Positions 9,077 through 17,852 are shown, numbered from the stretch's first letter. The stretch: DNA of 49,492 bases from an uncultured Fimbriimonadales bacterium (GCA_937992175.1 CALKLF010000045.1:1-49492); one strand, 5' to 3'. Program-made: numbers and translations. Notes: a model not told the origin generated them from the letters alone.

Positions 9077-9107
9077 ATTGTACCATGTTAGGGGCTTCGG
9101 GTACACT
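9077..9107. promoter_or_regulatory. Divergent promoters for purS and cinA, both leaderless
   Basis: On the minus strand TACAAT occupies 9082-9077, 6 nt before the purS ATG. On the plus strand TACACT occupies 9102-9107, 8 nt before the cinA ATG at 9116. No Shine-Dalgarno is present for either gene. Confidence 0.6.
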
Positions 9108-9115
9108 CGATTTCG

Positions 9116-10375
9116 ATGCAGCTTGAACTGGTCTCCATCGGCACGGAGTTGCTGCTGGGGCAGATTGTGGACACGAACGCGGCGTGGCTCTCGGCGCGAC
9201 TGGCGGAAGTGGGCGTGGGGGTCTATCGGCGCACGACAGTCGGCGACAACTTGGGGCGCATCGTTGCTGTGCTACGCGAGGCGCTGGAGCGTGCCGACGG
9301 GGTGATTACGATCGGCGGGCTGGGTCCGACGGATGACGACCTGACGCGCGAGGCGATGGCGCAGATTCTGGGGGAGCCGTTGGTGCTGGACGAGGGTGAG
9401 GCGGCGCGCTTGAAAGCGTTCTTCGCCGCGCGCGGACGCGAGGCAAACGAGCGTCAACTCCGTCAGGCGATGCGCCCCCTCAGCGCACAGCCTATCCCCA
9501 ACCCGAACGGCACGGCGCCGGGACTGTACGCCGAGTGGCGCGGCAAGCCGATTTTCGCGCTGCCAGGACCGCCCAATGAGTTTGAGCCGATGGCGCGGGA
9601 CTATGTGCTGCCGCGCCTAACGGAGCGGACGGGCGGGCGCGTGATTCGCTCGCGCGTGCTGCGCCTGTGCGGGATCGGCGAATCGGACGCGGAGGCGCAG
9701 GTGAGCGACCTGGTTCAGAGCGAAAACCCCACGCTCGCGCCGTTGGCGAAACTCGGCGAGGTGCATTTCCGCATCACCGCGCGCGCCGACAGCCCTGACG
9801 CGGCGGAGCAGATGATTGCGCAGATGGAACATGCCGTGCGCGAGCGACTGGGCAGATACGTCTTCGGCGTCGATGAGACCACGCTGGAGCAGGCGGTTGT
9901 GCAGAGCCTCATCGAGGCGGGGCAGAGCCTCGTGGTCGCCGAATCGTGCACGGGCGGGCTGCTGGGGCATCGGATTACCAGCGTGGCAGGCAGCTCGGAA
10001 GTATTTCTGGGCGGGGTCATCAGCTACAGCAACGCGCTCAAGGAGGCGTTGCTCGGCGTGCCGCGCGCGGTATTGGAAACGCACGGCGCGGTGAGCGAGC
10101 CGACGGCGCGCGCGATGGCGGAAGGCGTGCGCGAACGGCTCGGCGGCTGGTGGGGCGTCGGAATCACGGGCATCGCGGGACCCGGCGGCGGAACGCCCGA
10201 TAAACCCGTCGGGCTGGTCTACATCGGCGTCAGCGACCCGACCGCGACAGTGATCCGACGGCAGATTTTCGCGGGCGACCGCGCCACCATCAAGTATCGC
10301 GCCACTCAGTACGCCCTGTGGCTGCTGTATCAGGGGGTGAAACACGGCGGATGCGACTCTTTATCGCAGCTTTAA
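9116..10375 (+). CDS. cinA: CinA: nicotinamide-nucleotide amidohydrolase / damage-inducible protein
   Basis: 419 residues, full length. The N-terminal MoaB/MogA-like (COG1058) domain is marked by SIGTELLLGQIVDTNAAWL, TIGGLGPTDDDLTREA and ALPGPPNEF. The C-terminal PncC amidohydrolase domain has VVAESCTGGLLGHRITSVAG, GAVSEPTARAMAEG and GITGIAGPGGGTPDKPVG. CinA-family enzymes recycle NMN and are often linked to competence genes; comEC, a dprA-like gene and recF occur elsewhere in the window. Its end overlaps thpR. Confidence 0.96.
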   Translation: MQLELVSIGTELLLGQIVDTNAAWLSARLAEVGVGVYRRTTVGDNLGRIVAVLREALERADGVITIGGLGPTDDDLTREAMAQILGEPLVLDEGEAARLKAFFAARGREANERQLRQAMRPLSAQPIPNPNGTAPGLYAEWRGKPIFALPGPPNEFEPMARDYVLPRLTERTGGRVIRSRVLRLCGIGESDAEAQVSDLVQSENPTLAPLAKLGEVHFRITARADSPDAAEQMIAQMEHAVRERLGRYVFGVDETTLEQAVVQSLIEAGQSLVVAESCTGGLLGHRITSVAGSSEVFLGGVISYSNALKEALLGVPRAVLETHGAVSEPTARAMAEGVRERLGGWWGVGITGIAGPGGGTPDKPVGLVYIGVSDPTATVIRRQIFAGDRATIKYRATQYALWLLYQGVKHGGCDSLSQL

Positions 10376-10923
10376 TCTCGGAAGAGGTGCGCGACGCGCT
10401 GGCGCAGGCGCGGGAGGCGTTGCAGCGCGCCGCCCACGACCGCGCCCTGCGCTGGGTCGCCCCCGAAAACTATCACATCACCCTCCTCTTTCTGGGCGAG
10501 CAGCCTGAGGAGCGCGTGCCGCACATCGTGCAGGCGATGGCAGCGGCGCGAGCGGGCGTCCCGCCGTTCGAGGTCGGGGTTCAGGGGCTGGGCATCTTCC
10601 CGAACTGGAACCGCCCGCATGTGTTGTGGGCGGGAGCGCAACAGGGCGCAGCGGAGTTGACGCGCATCGCGACCGCGCTGGAGAGGAGCCTGCTGCCCAC
10701 GCCGTCGGGCAAGCCGTTCCATCCGCACATCACCCTCGCACGGCTCAAAACGCCCTGCCGCGACGCCGACGGGCTGAAAAAACGGCTGTTCGACGCCGTG
10801 CAGCGCCTGCTGCCCGCCGAGTTTGGCGCGTTCGAACTCCGCGCGATTAGTCTGATGCACAGCACGCTCACGCCTGACGGCTCCATCTACACGGAGCTGG
10901 AGCATGTGGAGCTGGCAGGTTAG
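10351..10923 (+). CDS. thpR: RNA 2',3'-cyclic phosphodiesterase (2'-5' RNA ligase family)
   Basis: 190 residues from ATG 10351 (MRLFIAALISEEVRDALAQA). Both HxT motifs of the 2H phosphoesterase fold are present: YHITLLFLG (about residue 45) and PHITLARL (about residue 125). The gene starts inside the last 25 nt of cinA, and the pair is commonly adjacent in bacteria, so co-transcription is likely. Confidence 0.92.
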   Translation: MRLFIAALISEEVRDALAQAREALQRAAHDRALRWVAPENYHITLLFLGEQPEERVPHIVQAMAAARAGVPPFEVGVQGLGIFPNWNRPHVLWAGAQQGAAELTRIATALERSLLPTPSGKPFHPHITLARLKTPCRDADGLKKRLFDAVQRLLPAEFGAFELRAISLMHSTLTPDGSIYTELEHVELAG

Positions 10924-13268
10924 AACAACCTGCCGCTCAGCAGGTAAAGCGTTTGCGCGGCGTCCGCACGGCGTATTGGCGCATCGGGCTGGAAGCGCAC
11001 ACCGTCAGGGATAAACGCCTCGAAGCCGTCCCAGATAACGGGCGAGAAGCGGCGCGCGTGTAGCTGCGCGATGAACGGCAGGTCAGGGTCACCCGCAGGC
11101 ACATCCACGAACGGTGACGCCTGCCCCGCGAGCGGCTGCCATTCACTCGGCTCCAGGATTGCCATCGCGCGGGTCAGCCAACGCACAAAATCGCGCCGCT
11201 TAATCGGCTCGTCGGGGTTGAAGCGGCGGTTCTCAGTGCGCTCGATCACGCCCAGCAGAAAGAGGTTCTGCACGGGCACGGCGTAGGGGTGTCCGAACAG
11301 CACATCGGTGAACGCCAGCCCCTGAAACCGCTCTTCGGGCAGGCTGGGCTTGAGCGTGCGCAGGTGTTTCCACAGGATTCGCGCCGCCTCGCCGCGGGTG
11401 AGGGGCTGCTCGGGTTCCATCCGCTCGCTGGGGAAGTAGCCCCGCGCCGCCAGAAACTGAATCGCCTCAAAGTGGCGCGTGGCGGGCGTCACATCTGGGA
11501 AAAAGTAGATATACTGCTGGAATCGTCGCAGCAGCTCGCGCTGGATGTCGGCGGGGTTCACACGGCGCAGGGGGACGCCTGTTTGCAAACTAATCGCCGC
11601 TGCAATCGCCGCCGCCTGCCCCATATTCATCCGCACGGGTTCCATGCGCAGGCTGCCGATCGCCACATGACTCGCCGAGACGCAAGTGGTGACCAGCAAG
11701 CCCTCCACGCGCTTCGGTACCAGCACGCCATACGGCACCTGATACCACGGCGTATACTGGAAAATCCAGAACTCGCCCTCGCCCATATGCACGATTTCCG
11801 GTACAGGTTCGCCCTCTTTGACCACCACGCGGCGCACGGCGTGCGAGTCCATCGGATAGTCGCCAATCGCGATGCTATCGGCGCGCACGCGCTCCCGCGC
11901 CAGCGTGATGTCCATCTGCTGCAGGAATACCTCGCCCTCGATGCGCCGCGCCTTGCGCACATAGAGAATCGGGGGCAGGTTGTCGCTGTCGCGGAACTCA
12001 TCCTCCGCCAGCCCCAGGTTCGGCTGCCCCAGTTCGGTTTGGATGTAGTGCAGGTAGCCCAGCACATGGTTCTTGTATATCTGATAGATGCACTGCCGCT
12101 CTTCCCAACTCGCGGTGGGGTAGCGATAGTTCACTTCTTGCAGGGTTGTGCCGTGCGGATGTTGGTTGACCTCGAACTTGTTGCCGGGGATGCGCCCGAA
12201 CTGAAACGCCCATGACCGCTCCCATGGAGGCGACAGCACATACTCGAGGCGATTGTAGCCTGGCGGTGGGTTGCCCACCTGGGGCGTGGGATAGTTTTGC
12301 ACAATCATTAGAATCGCGTAGCCGGGAATGCGCCGGTCGCCCTTGCCCGTGCTGCCGGGCAGGAGGCGGTCATTCAGGCGGTCGTAGTAAATCACCCCCG
12401 CGTGGGGTTCTTCGGGGCTGCGGGGTTCGCGCCCGATGCGGTACGGCGCGCCCGCCCACGCCGCGATATCGCCCTCGGCAGTGGCGTCAATCACAATATC
12501 GGCGAAGAACCGCCCCCGCCGCGTACCGTCCAAACTCACAAACTCCACGCCTGTAATCCGATTCCCCCGTTTGAGCACGCGCGCAGGGCGCACACCGAAG
12601 TAGAGATCGATATTCGGCTCGGCGTACACCATTGCCTTGATGAGCATATTCGCGACCCACGGCTCGAAGTTCAGTCCGTTGCGGTAGAAGTAGACGGTCG
12701 TGTCGTCGCCGCGCGCCTTGTAGTAGGCTTCCACGCGCTGGCGGAACTCCTCGTACAGCCCATTGATGCGTGACGCCTGGCGCACATCGGTCACAGCGAC
12801 GCCGTTGGTAATCATCCCGCCGAGACGGTTCGTGGGTTCCATCAGCGCGACTTTGACGCCCATGCGCGCCGCCGTTATCGCCGCCCCGACGCCCGACGCC
12901 GTGCCGCCCACAATCAGAATCGGATAGCGCGCTTCGGAAGGCAGGGCGCGATAGGCGCGGTCAGTGCGCTCCACTGTTTCCGAGACGCGCCCGTCGGCGT
13001 AAATCGCCTGCACTGCTAATCGGTACTCGCGCCCTGCGGTCAGCCCTGTGAAGTCGTAGGATTTCGCCTCCGCGCCCACTTCGGCGACCTGCGTTCCGTC
13101 CAGAAACACACGGTAGCCAATAGGGGTCTCGTTGCGCGGGGGCAGCCAGAAGAGGGTGATTCGCTCCGAGCTGCGCGGAATTGACTCGACCGAACGGGGA
13201 ACTGCCTGCGCGAAGCCTGTATACACCAACGCTATCCATAGCCCAATCAACAGCCATCCTCGTTGCAT
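10920..13268 (-). CDS. Exported FAD-dependent oxidoreductase with fibronectin-like and SLH domains
   Basis: 782 residues. A signal peptide (1-20) is followed by a fibronectin type III-like module (about 25-110). The FAD_oxidored-type core begins with a Rossmann motif (GGTASGVGAAITAARMGVKV then LMEPTNRLGGM) and extends to ~590, with the DATAEGDIAAWAG motif near 240. The last ~190 residues hold three SLH-like repeats (AIQFLAARGYFPSERMEPEQ; AFTDVLFGHPYAVPVQNL; FVDVPAGDPDLPFIAQLHAR), which would fix the enzyme to the envelope. GAGGTTAA precedes the ATG. Its stop codon overlaps that of thpR on the other strand. Substrate unknown. Confidence 0.85.
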   Translation of the reverse strand: MQRGWLLIGLWIALVYTGFAQAVPRSVESIPRSSERITLFWLPPRNETPIGYRVFLDGTQVAEVGAEAKSYDFTGLTAGREYRLAVQAIYADGRVSETVERTDRAYRALPSEARYPILIVGGTASGVGAAITAARMGVKVALMEPTNRLGGMITNGVAVTDVRQASRINGLYEEFRQRVEAYYKARGDDTTVYFYRNGLNFEPWVANMLIKAMVYAEPNIDLYFGVRPARVLKRGNRITGVEFVSLDGTRRGRFFADIVIDATAEGDIAAWAGAPYRIGREPRSPEEPHAGVIYYDRLNDRLLPGSTGKGDRRIPGYAILMIVQNYPTPQVGNPPPGYNRLEYVLSPPWERSWAFQFGRIPGNKFEVNQHPHGTTLQEVNYRYPTASWEERQCIYQIYKNHVLGYLHYIQTELGQPNLGLAEDEFRDSDNLPPILYVRKARRIEGEVFLQQMDITLARERVRADSIAIGDYPMDSHAVRRVVVKEGEPVPEIVHMGEGEFWIFQYTPWYQVPYGVLVPKRVEGLLVTTCVSASHVAIGSLRMEPVRMNMGQAAAIAAAISLQTGVPLRRVNPADIQRELLRRFQQYIYFFPDVTPATRHFEAIQFLAARGYFPSERMEPEQPLTRGEAARILWKHLRTLKPSLPEERFQGLAFTDVLFGHPYAVPVQNLFLLGVIERTENRRFNPDEPIKRRDFVRWLTRAMAILEPSEWQPLAGQASPFVDVPAGDPDLPFIAQLHARRFSPVIWDGFEAFIPDGVRFQPDAPIRRADAAQTLYLLSGRLF

Positions 13269-13287
13269 AGTTAACCTCTAACGATAC

Positions 13288-14064
13288 TCACAGATCCTCC
13301 AGCGCCAGACTCGACTCAGGTAGCACCTGCCCGCCATCGACCACCAGCGTCTGTCCAGTGATATAACTTGCTTCATCGGAAGCGAAAAACAGCGCGGCGT
13401 GGGCGACATCTTCAGGCTTGCCCAATCGCCGGAAAGGAATCACCGCCTCCATTTTACGCCGATACTCCTCGCCAATCTCGCCCAGCCCCTCGGTCTCGAT
13501 ATTGCCCGGCAAAATGGCGTTGACGGTTATCCCATACTTCGCCAGCTCTATTGCCGCCGAGCGCATAAAGCCGAGCATGCCCGCCTTCGTTGCGCCATAG
13601 TGCGCCCAGCCAGGGAACCCTGTGATTGGTCCCGTGATGGAGGAGGTCAGAATAATGCGCCCGTGCGCCGATTGTTTGAGCATCGGCAGGAACGCTCGAA
13701 TCGTGAGAAACATCCCTTTCAGGTTTACCCGATGGATCGTGTCCCAATCGGCTTCGGTCATCGTTTCAAGGAACGCTTGGGGGTAGATTCCCGCGTTGGC
13801 GCAGAGGATGTCGACGCCGCCGTAGGCAGTGTGTACCTGAGCCGCTGCTTGTTCCAACGAGACATGATCGCTTACATCGGCGCGGACAAAGAGCGCCTCG
13901 CCGCCTGAGTCACGAATTGCCTGAGTCGTGGCTACGCCCGCGTTTTCGTCGATGTCCAGCAGAGCAACCCGTGCGCCGTGCATCGCAAACTGTTGCGCCA
14001 TCGCTCTACCAATCCCTCTCGATGCGCCCGTAATCGCCGCCACACGCCCGTTAAAGTCCCTCAT
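13288..14064 (-). CDS. SDR-family oxidoreductase (FabG-like)
   Basis: 258 residues from ATG 14064, chosen because GGAGAGAG sits just upstream and MRDFNGRVAAITGASRGIG is the normal SDR start. It shows the TGASRGIG nucleotide-binding motif, NAG at ~87, the catalytic Ser (LTSSITG) and YGATK (Tyr and Lys). The C-terminus has YITGQTLVVDGG. These are classical NAD(P)H-dependent short-chain dehydrogenases such as 3-oxoacyl-ACP reductases or sugar dehydrogenases. The exact substrate cannot be read from sequence. Confidence 0.9.
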   Translation of the reverse strand: MRDFNGRVAAITGASRGIGRAMAQQFAMHGARVALLDIDENAGVATTQAIRDSGGEALFVRADVSDHVSLEQAAAQVHTAYGGVDILCANAGIYPQAFLETMTEADWDTIHRVNLKGMFLTIRAFLPMLKQSAHGRIILTSSITGPITGFPGWAHYGATKAGMLGFMRSAAIELAKYGITVNAILPGNIETEGLGEIGEEYRRKMEAVIPFRRLGKPEDVAHAALFFASDEASYITGQTLVVDGGQVLPESSLALEDL

Positions 14065-14121
14065 CGCTCTCTCCGCCCTAATTCTACCTTGCCCGCGTAA
14101 GTGGGGACTACTGAAGGGGGC

Positions 14122-14152
14122 TTGCAAATTCAGCGCACCGTTTGGGTATACT
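14122..14152 (+). promoter_or_regulatory. Promoter of tRNA-Glu
   Basis: TTGCAA (14122-14127) and TATACT (14147-14152) with a 19-nt spacer, ending 12 nt before the mature tRNA 5' end. Confidence 0.55.
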
Positions 14153-14164
14153 TAGATGGCGCGT

Positions 14165-14241
14165 GGCCCCATGGTCTAGTGGTCTAGGACGCCTGGTTTT
14201 CAGCCAGGAGGACGGGGGTTCGAATCCCCCTGGGGTCACCA
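14165..14241 (+). tRNA. tRNA-Glu (anticodon TTC)
   Basis: Acceptor GGCCCCA pairs with TGGGGTC. The anticodon arm is CCTGG-TTTTCAG-CCAGG with TTC in the loop. The T arm GGGGG-TTCGAAT-CCCCC is intact, and the 3' CCA is encoded (14239-14241). Confidence 0.95.
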
Positions 14242-14269
14242 CGCTTCCCTCTGCTCTAAGCCGCGTTCG

Positions 14270-15292
14270 CTAAGATTCCAGACACCCCAAGGGTGCATTT
14301 GCATAGGCGTCTAAATCGTAATCCGCGCGTTCCCCTGCGAGCAGGCGGAAATAGCCCGCCAGCGCAATCATTGCGGCGTTGTCGGTGCAATACTTCGGGG
14401 GTGGGATTTTGAGAGTCAAGCCTGCCGCGCTGCATGCCGTGCGCATCTGCGCCTGCAGTGCGGAGTTCGCCGCCACACCGCCGACCACAATGAGAATCCC
14501 CACCCTATGCGCCTGGGCTGCTTCGAGCGTTTTCTCGATCAGCGCGTCCAGCACCGCCTGCTGAAAGGAGGCGCAGAGATTGTTCAGGGTGGCTTCATCG
14601 AGTGCGTTATGCGCCCGCAGCCGCTCCACCTCGCGGCGCACGGCGGTTTTTAGCCCGCTGAAACTGAAGTTCCACCCCTCTACACGCGCGCGGGGGAAGA
14701 GGAAGGCATTCGGGTCGCCCTGGTTCGCCCGTCGATCAATCTCGGGACCGCCCGGATAGTTCAACCCCAGCAAGCGCGCGGTTTTGTCGAATGCTTCGCC
14801 CGCGGCATCATCTAAGGTGTGCCCCAGCAAGGCGTAGTCGCCGTGTCCGTGCGCAAGAATCAGTTCGGTATGCCCGCCTGAGACGATGAGCGCGAGGTGG
14901 GGAAATGGGATGTCGGCGTCTGGCTCCATCAGGAACGCCGAGTAGAGGTGCCCTTCCAAGTGGTTCACGCCCACGAATGGCTTCTGCAGGGCGAAGGCGA
15001 GCGCCTTGGCGGCGGCGAGTCCAACCACCAGTGCGCCCACCAGACCCGGACGGTTCGTGACGGCGATTGCATCAATCTGGCGCAGGGCGACCCCTGCCTC
15101 GTCTAACGCCTGCTGCAGCACGGGGTTCAGCCGCTCCACATGCTGGCGCGCGGCGGCTTCAGGTACAACTCCACCCCACTGCGCATGCAGTTGCGCCTGC
15201 GAGGCGACCACGCTGGAACGCACAGTGCGCCTCTCCAGCACAGCGACGGAAGTCTCGTCACAGCTGGTCTCGATCCCGAGAATGTACCGCAC
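14270..15292 (-). CDS. tsaD: tRNA N6-adenosine threonylcarbamoyltransferase
   Basis: 340 residues. It transfers the threonylcarbamoyl group to A37 of ANN-decoding tRNAs, with TsaB and TsaE; tsaB lies at 47.9 kb. It starts YILGIETSCDETSVAVLE. The metal-binding HxxxH is in GVNHLEGHLYS. PHLALIVSGGHTELILAHG and VVGGVAANSALQAQM are further Kae1/TsaD signatures. The start is GTG at 15292, with TATAAT (minus strand 15304-15299) ending 6 nt upstream and no Shine-Dalgarno. Confidence 0.97.
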   Translation of the reverse strand: MRYILGIETSCDETSVAVLERRTVRSSVVASQAQLHAQWGGVVPEAAARQHVERLNPVLQQALDEAGVALRQIDAIAVTNRPGLVGALVVGLAAAKALAFALQKPFVGVNHLEGHLYSAFLMEPDADIPFPHLALIVSGGHTELILAHGHGDYALLGHTLDDAAGEAFDKTARLLGLNYPGGPEIDRRANQGDPNAFLFPRARVEGWNFSFSGLKTAVRREVERLRAHNALDEATLNNLCASFQQAVLDALIEKTLEAAQAHRVGILIVVGGVAANSALQAQMRTACSAAGLTLKIPPPKYCTDNAAMIALAGYFRLLAGERADYDLDAYANAPLGCLES

Positions 15293-15298
15293 AGCAGG

Positions 15299-15304
15299 AT
15301 TATA
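15299..15304 (-). promoter_or_regulatory. -10 box of a leaderless tsaD transcript
   Basis: TATAAT on the minus strand, overlapping the stop codon of the upstream membrane-protein gene and ending 6 nt before the GTG of tsaD. Confidence 0.55.
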
Positions 15305-16208
15305 CTGCCCTGCGTTGCTGAGAGCGCAACTCTTCGAAGCGTTTCAGCAACCATCCGCTGCTACGCGCCAGCGCGTCGGTGGGATCGGTGGAGGCAATCG
15401 GTTCGGGAGTGCGTCCCATCGCCAAATCACGCATGAAAATCTCCACCTCGCGCAGGCGTCGCGCCTGGAACGCCAACTTCTGGTAGAGCGGCTCCCATTC
15501 CGTGCCGCGCAGGGGCGATGGAGCGACGGGTTCGAGGGTTGATTGCGCCAAGGCGTGGCGCAGCCAGTGGACAGGACTTGCCCAGCGACGCCACATCAAT
15601 CCGATTATTATTCCAAAACCGACCCACAGCCCAGCAACGCTGCCTGTCAGGGCGCGCAAACCGTCTCGAATCTCCTTTTCTGCCTGCTCCTGATAGGCGC
15701 GTTTGAACCCCTGAATCGCCTCGTCCAGCGTGTCCTGCCCGCGAAAGCTGAAGGTGCGGAGGGCGGAAAGGCTAATCTGCTCTGGTTTGCCGGTCGTCAG
15801 ATAGTCGGCAAGGCGCGAGCGGGTCTGCGCCCATTCCAGCTCCAGTCGGATCAGCTGCTGTTGAAAAGCGAGATCAGGGACGCCCGACAGTGCAGCGAGC
15901 AGAGCACGCACGGCGGCGTCCGCCTCGCGATGCACACGGGTGAGTTCTGCGTGCAGGGGCGTGGGGTCATAGCCCACATACCGCACTTTAGGCGTATCGG
16001 CGTGCGCCAGCCCCAGCAGGCAACGCTCCATCCGCACGAGCGCGCTCTCCAGCTGGTTCAGTTGCTGCTGTGCCGAAGCGACTCTGCGCAGGGCTTGTTG
16101 CACAAAAGGCAGGGTACGCCAGAAGCCCCAACCACTCGCCACAATGAGCGTAATGGCAAATGCCCATAGCCCATTGTTCACCGCGCGCCGTAAGCGTGTA
16201 GACTCCAC
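15300..16208 (-). CDS. Two-helix membrane protein with a long extracytoplasmic helical domain
   Basis: About 302 residues from GTG 16208. The open frame extends farther upstream but would enter the tRNA-like sequence at 16240, so an internal GTG start is likely (a second one lies at 16178). There is one N-terminal transmembrane helix (LWAFAITLIVASGWGFW), then ~150 residues rich in Gln, Leu and Arg that look like a four-helix sensor domain. A second helix (SVAGLWVGFGIIIGLMW) and a ~90-residue cytoplasmic tail follow. The plan recalls chemoreceptors or sensor kinases without their output domain. Function unassigned. Confidence 0.6.
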   Translation of the reverse strand: MESTRLRRAVNNGLWAFAITLIVASGWGFWRTLPFVQQALRRVASAQQQLNQLESALVRMERCLLGLAHADTPKVRYVGYDPTPLHAELTRVHREADAAVRALLAALSGVPDLAFQQQLIRLELEWAQTRSRLADYLTTGKPEQISLSALRTFSFRGQDTLDEAIQGFKRAYQEQAEKEIRDGLRALTGSVAGLWVGFGIIIGLMWRRWASPVHWLRHALAQSTLEPVAPSPLRGTEWEPLYQKLAFQARRLREVEIFMRDLAMGRTPEPIASTDPTDALARSSGWLLKRFEELRSQQRRAV

Positions 16209-16239
16209 GCGGGGGTTATTCCACAAAGCGAGGCGTTTC

Positions 16240-16305
16240 TGGAGCCGGCGGGGGGATTCGAACCCCCGACCTTCCACTTACAAGGCGGTTGCTCTACCGC
16301 TGAGC
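16240..16305 (-). repeat. Left attachment site: 3' remnant of tRNA-Thr
   Basis: Identical to the intact tRNA over 59 bp from the CCA end to the D arm, then G/A at 16299 and CTGAGC identical. Beyond 16306 the acceptor 5' strand is replaced (GGTTATA instead of GCCGGCG), so no acceptor stem can form. It is therefore a pseudo-tRNA and an att site. Confidence 0.88.
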
Positions 16306-16391
16306 CGTATAACCCACTACCGATTGTACCCGCCCTCGCGCGAAAACCCATAACACACACGATGTGGAAGGAACCCCCCATAAGGTAGAGG

Positions 16392-17330
16392 ATGAAAACC
16401 TACCACTTTACGGTTGTGGACACGGGCACGCCCCTCAGGGAAGCCTTTGAACTTTGGCTGGAGAGCCTACACGCCCGTCAAGCCTCGCCTAAGACCATTC
16501 GAGGCTACCGTAGCGAGGTCGGCGCGTTTATTCGCTTCCTTGAAGCAGAGGGCATTACAACGCTGGCTGAGGTGCAACCTACCCATATTCGTAAATGGCT
16601 GATTCACAGGCGCGAAACAGGCGTCAGCCCCGCACAACTCCATCACGATTGGCGCAAGCCCCGTACCTTCTGGCGTTGGGCACTGCGTGAGGAGCTTGTG
16701 CCACACGACGCCTTCGCGAAAGTGGAAGCCCCGAAACTGCGCTACGCTGTGAAACCCGCCCTCACGCCCGAACAGGTAGAGGCGTTGCTCAAAGCCTGTG
16801 AGGGCAAGAATTGGCGACGCTTGAGGGACAGAGCGTTATTGCTCACGCTACTGGACACAGGCGCGAGAGCCTGCGAGGTACATAGCCTCACGGTAGGGGA
16901 CGCGAACCGCGAAACGGTATGGGTTCAGGGGAAAGGCGGTAAGCAACGCCCGCTGTTCCTCAGCCCTACAACCCGCCTTGCCCTGCGCAGGTACTTGAAC
17001 GCCTGTCCCTACTCGCGAACGGACGATTCGCCGTTATGGTGGGGCAAGAAGGGCGCACTCACGCTGTGGGGACTGCTCGAAGTCATAGAGAAAATCGGCA
17101 AGCGTGCAGGCATAACCCCCTTAGGAGCGCATGTATTCAGGCGCACACACGCCGTGTGGAGCCTGCGTTCAGGCATAGACCTCGCCCGCCTGCAGAAAAT
17201 GCTCGGACACTCCAGCGTGAGCGTACTACTGAAGCATTACCTACCCTTGCTGGAATCGGACTTGAAGGAAGCCCACCAGCAACATAGCCCCGTGAATACC
17301 CTGCTCAACAGCAGGAAACGGCGCGAGTAA
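16392..17330 (+). CDS. int: Tyrosine recombinase / integrase of the element
   Basis: 312 residues. The N-terminal SAM-like DNA-binding domain (RQASPKTIRGYRSEVGAFIR) spans residues ~20-105. The catalytic domain carries the full set: Arg in LDTGARACEVHSL, Lys in VQGKGGKQRPLFL, HVFRRTHA (a variant of HxLRHT), LGHSSV and the nucleophile Tyr in KHYLPL. AAGGTAGAGG precedes the ATG. It lies 87 bp from the tRNA-derived repeat, the normal place for an integrase, and should catalyse integration and excision at tRNA-Thr. Confidence 0.95.
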   Translation: MKTYHFTVVDTGTPLREAFELWLESLHARQASPKTIRGYRSEVGAFIRFLEAEGITTLAEVQPTHIRKWLIHRRETGVSPAQLHHDWRKPRTFWRWALREELVPHDAFAKVEAPKLRYAVKPALTPEQVEALLKACEGKNWRRLRDRALLLTLLDTGARACEVHSLTVGDANRETVWVQGKGGKQRPLFLSPTTRLALRRYLNACPYSRTDDSPLWWGKKGALTLWGLLEVIEKIGKRAGITPLGAHVFRRTHAVWSLRSGIDLARLQKMLGHSSVSVLLKHYLPLLESDLKEAHQQHSPVNTLLNSRKRRE

Positions 17331-17345
17331 GCGAATAGAACCGTA

Positions 17346-17378
17346 GCCTGCCCTGCTCGCGCCACAGAGGGGGCAGGC
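17346..17378 (+). terminator. Hairpin after int
   Basis: Perfect 8-bp arms (GCCTGCCC at 17346 and GGGCAGGC at 17371) 15 nt behind the int stop. There is no T run, so termination is uncertain. Confidence 0.35.
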
Positions 17379-17416
17379 GAACCCCCCTGCATATAGGGGC
17401 TGAGTGGAGCTACCCC

Positions 17417-17446
17417 TTGACTTTGCTGCAGAGGGGTAGGTATAAT
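17417..17446 (+). promoter_or_regulatory. Strong promoter for the element's regulator-replication operon
   Basis: TTGACT (17417-17422) and TATAAT (17441-17446) with an 18-nt spacer. This is the best sigma70-like promoter in the element. It would give a ~175-nt leader before the XRE gene. Confidence 0.7.
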
Positions 17447-17499
17447 AAGATTGCGCACCGGGAACGGCGCGTGTATAAAATCGGGTTTTCTGAACGACG

Positions 17500-17620
17500 C
17501 CCCTGAGCTTCCATCAGGGGGTCAGCAGGGTAAGGTTTGGCATGGTTTGGTAAGGCGCAAGCCACCAGCGTTCCGTTGGTGGTTCCTGCGAACGCGCCTC
17601 TCCTGTGCTGTCGCAGGAGG
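17500..17620 (+). promoter_or_regulatory. Structured leader with a sequestered ribosome-binding site
   Basis: Three successive hairpins: CCCCTGA/TCAGGGG (17500-17520), CCACCA/TGGTGG (17562-17582) and CTCCTG/CAGGAG (17600-17619). The third arm includes most of the AGGAGG (17615-17620) used by the ATG at 17628, so translation may depend on opening this stem. Confidence 0.5.
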
Positions 17621-17627
17621 AAAAACC

Positions 17628-17852
17628 ATGCGGAATAACATTTCGGAGCGATTCAAGAAGCTGCGCCAATCGCGAGGGCTGCCCCAAGCGGTTCTGGCGC
17701 GAATGGCACGCACATCGCTGACAACCGTCAGCTTGCTTGAGAGGTGGAACATCCCCCCACGAAGCCAGTCGACCCGCCAACGACTCGCGGAAGCGTTGGG
17801 TATTGACTCGCGCGAGCTGTTCGATGAGCAGGGGGAGGTGAGCCAATCATGA
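17628..17852 (+). CDS. Small XRE-type helix-turn-helix regulator
   Basis: 74 residues from the ATG after AGGAGGAAAAACC. The HTH is ISERFKKLRQSRGLPQAVLA then RMARTSLTTVSLLER, and LAEALGIDSRELF closes the fold, as in Cro/CI repressors. It overlaps the primase start by 4 nt (ATGA), so regulator and replication protein are translationally coupled. It probably controls the element's own genes; in satellites such a gene holds the lysogenic state or switches replication on. Confidence 0.85.
   Translation: MRNNISERFKKLRQSRGLPQAVLARMARTSLTTVSLLERWNIPPRSQSTRQRLAEALGIDSRELFDEQGEVSQS

Noticed and set aside
16240-16315. A second functional tRNA-Thr
   Set aside because: The 5' acceptor strand (GGTTATA) cannot pair with CGCCGGC at the 3' end; only the 3' part is tRNA-derived.
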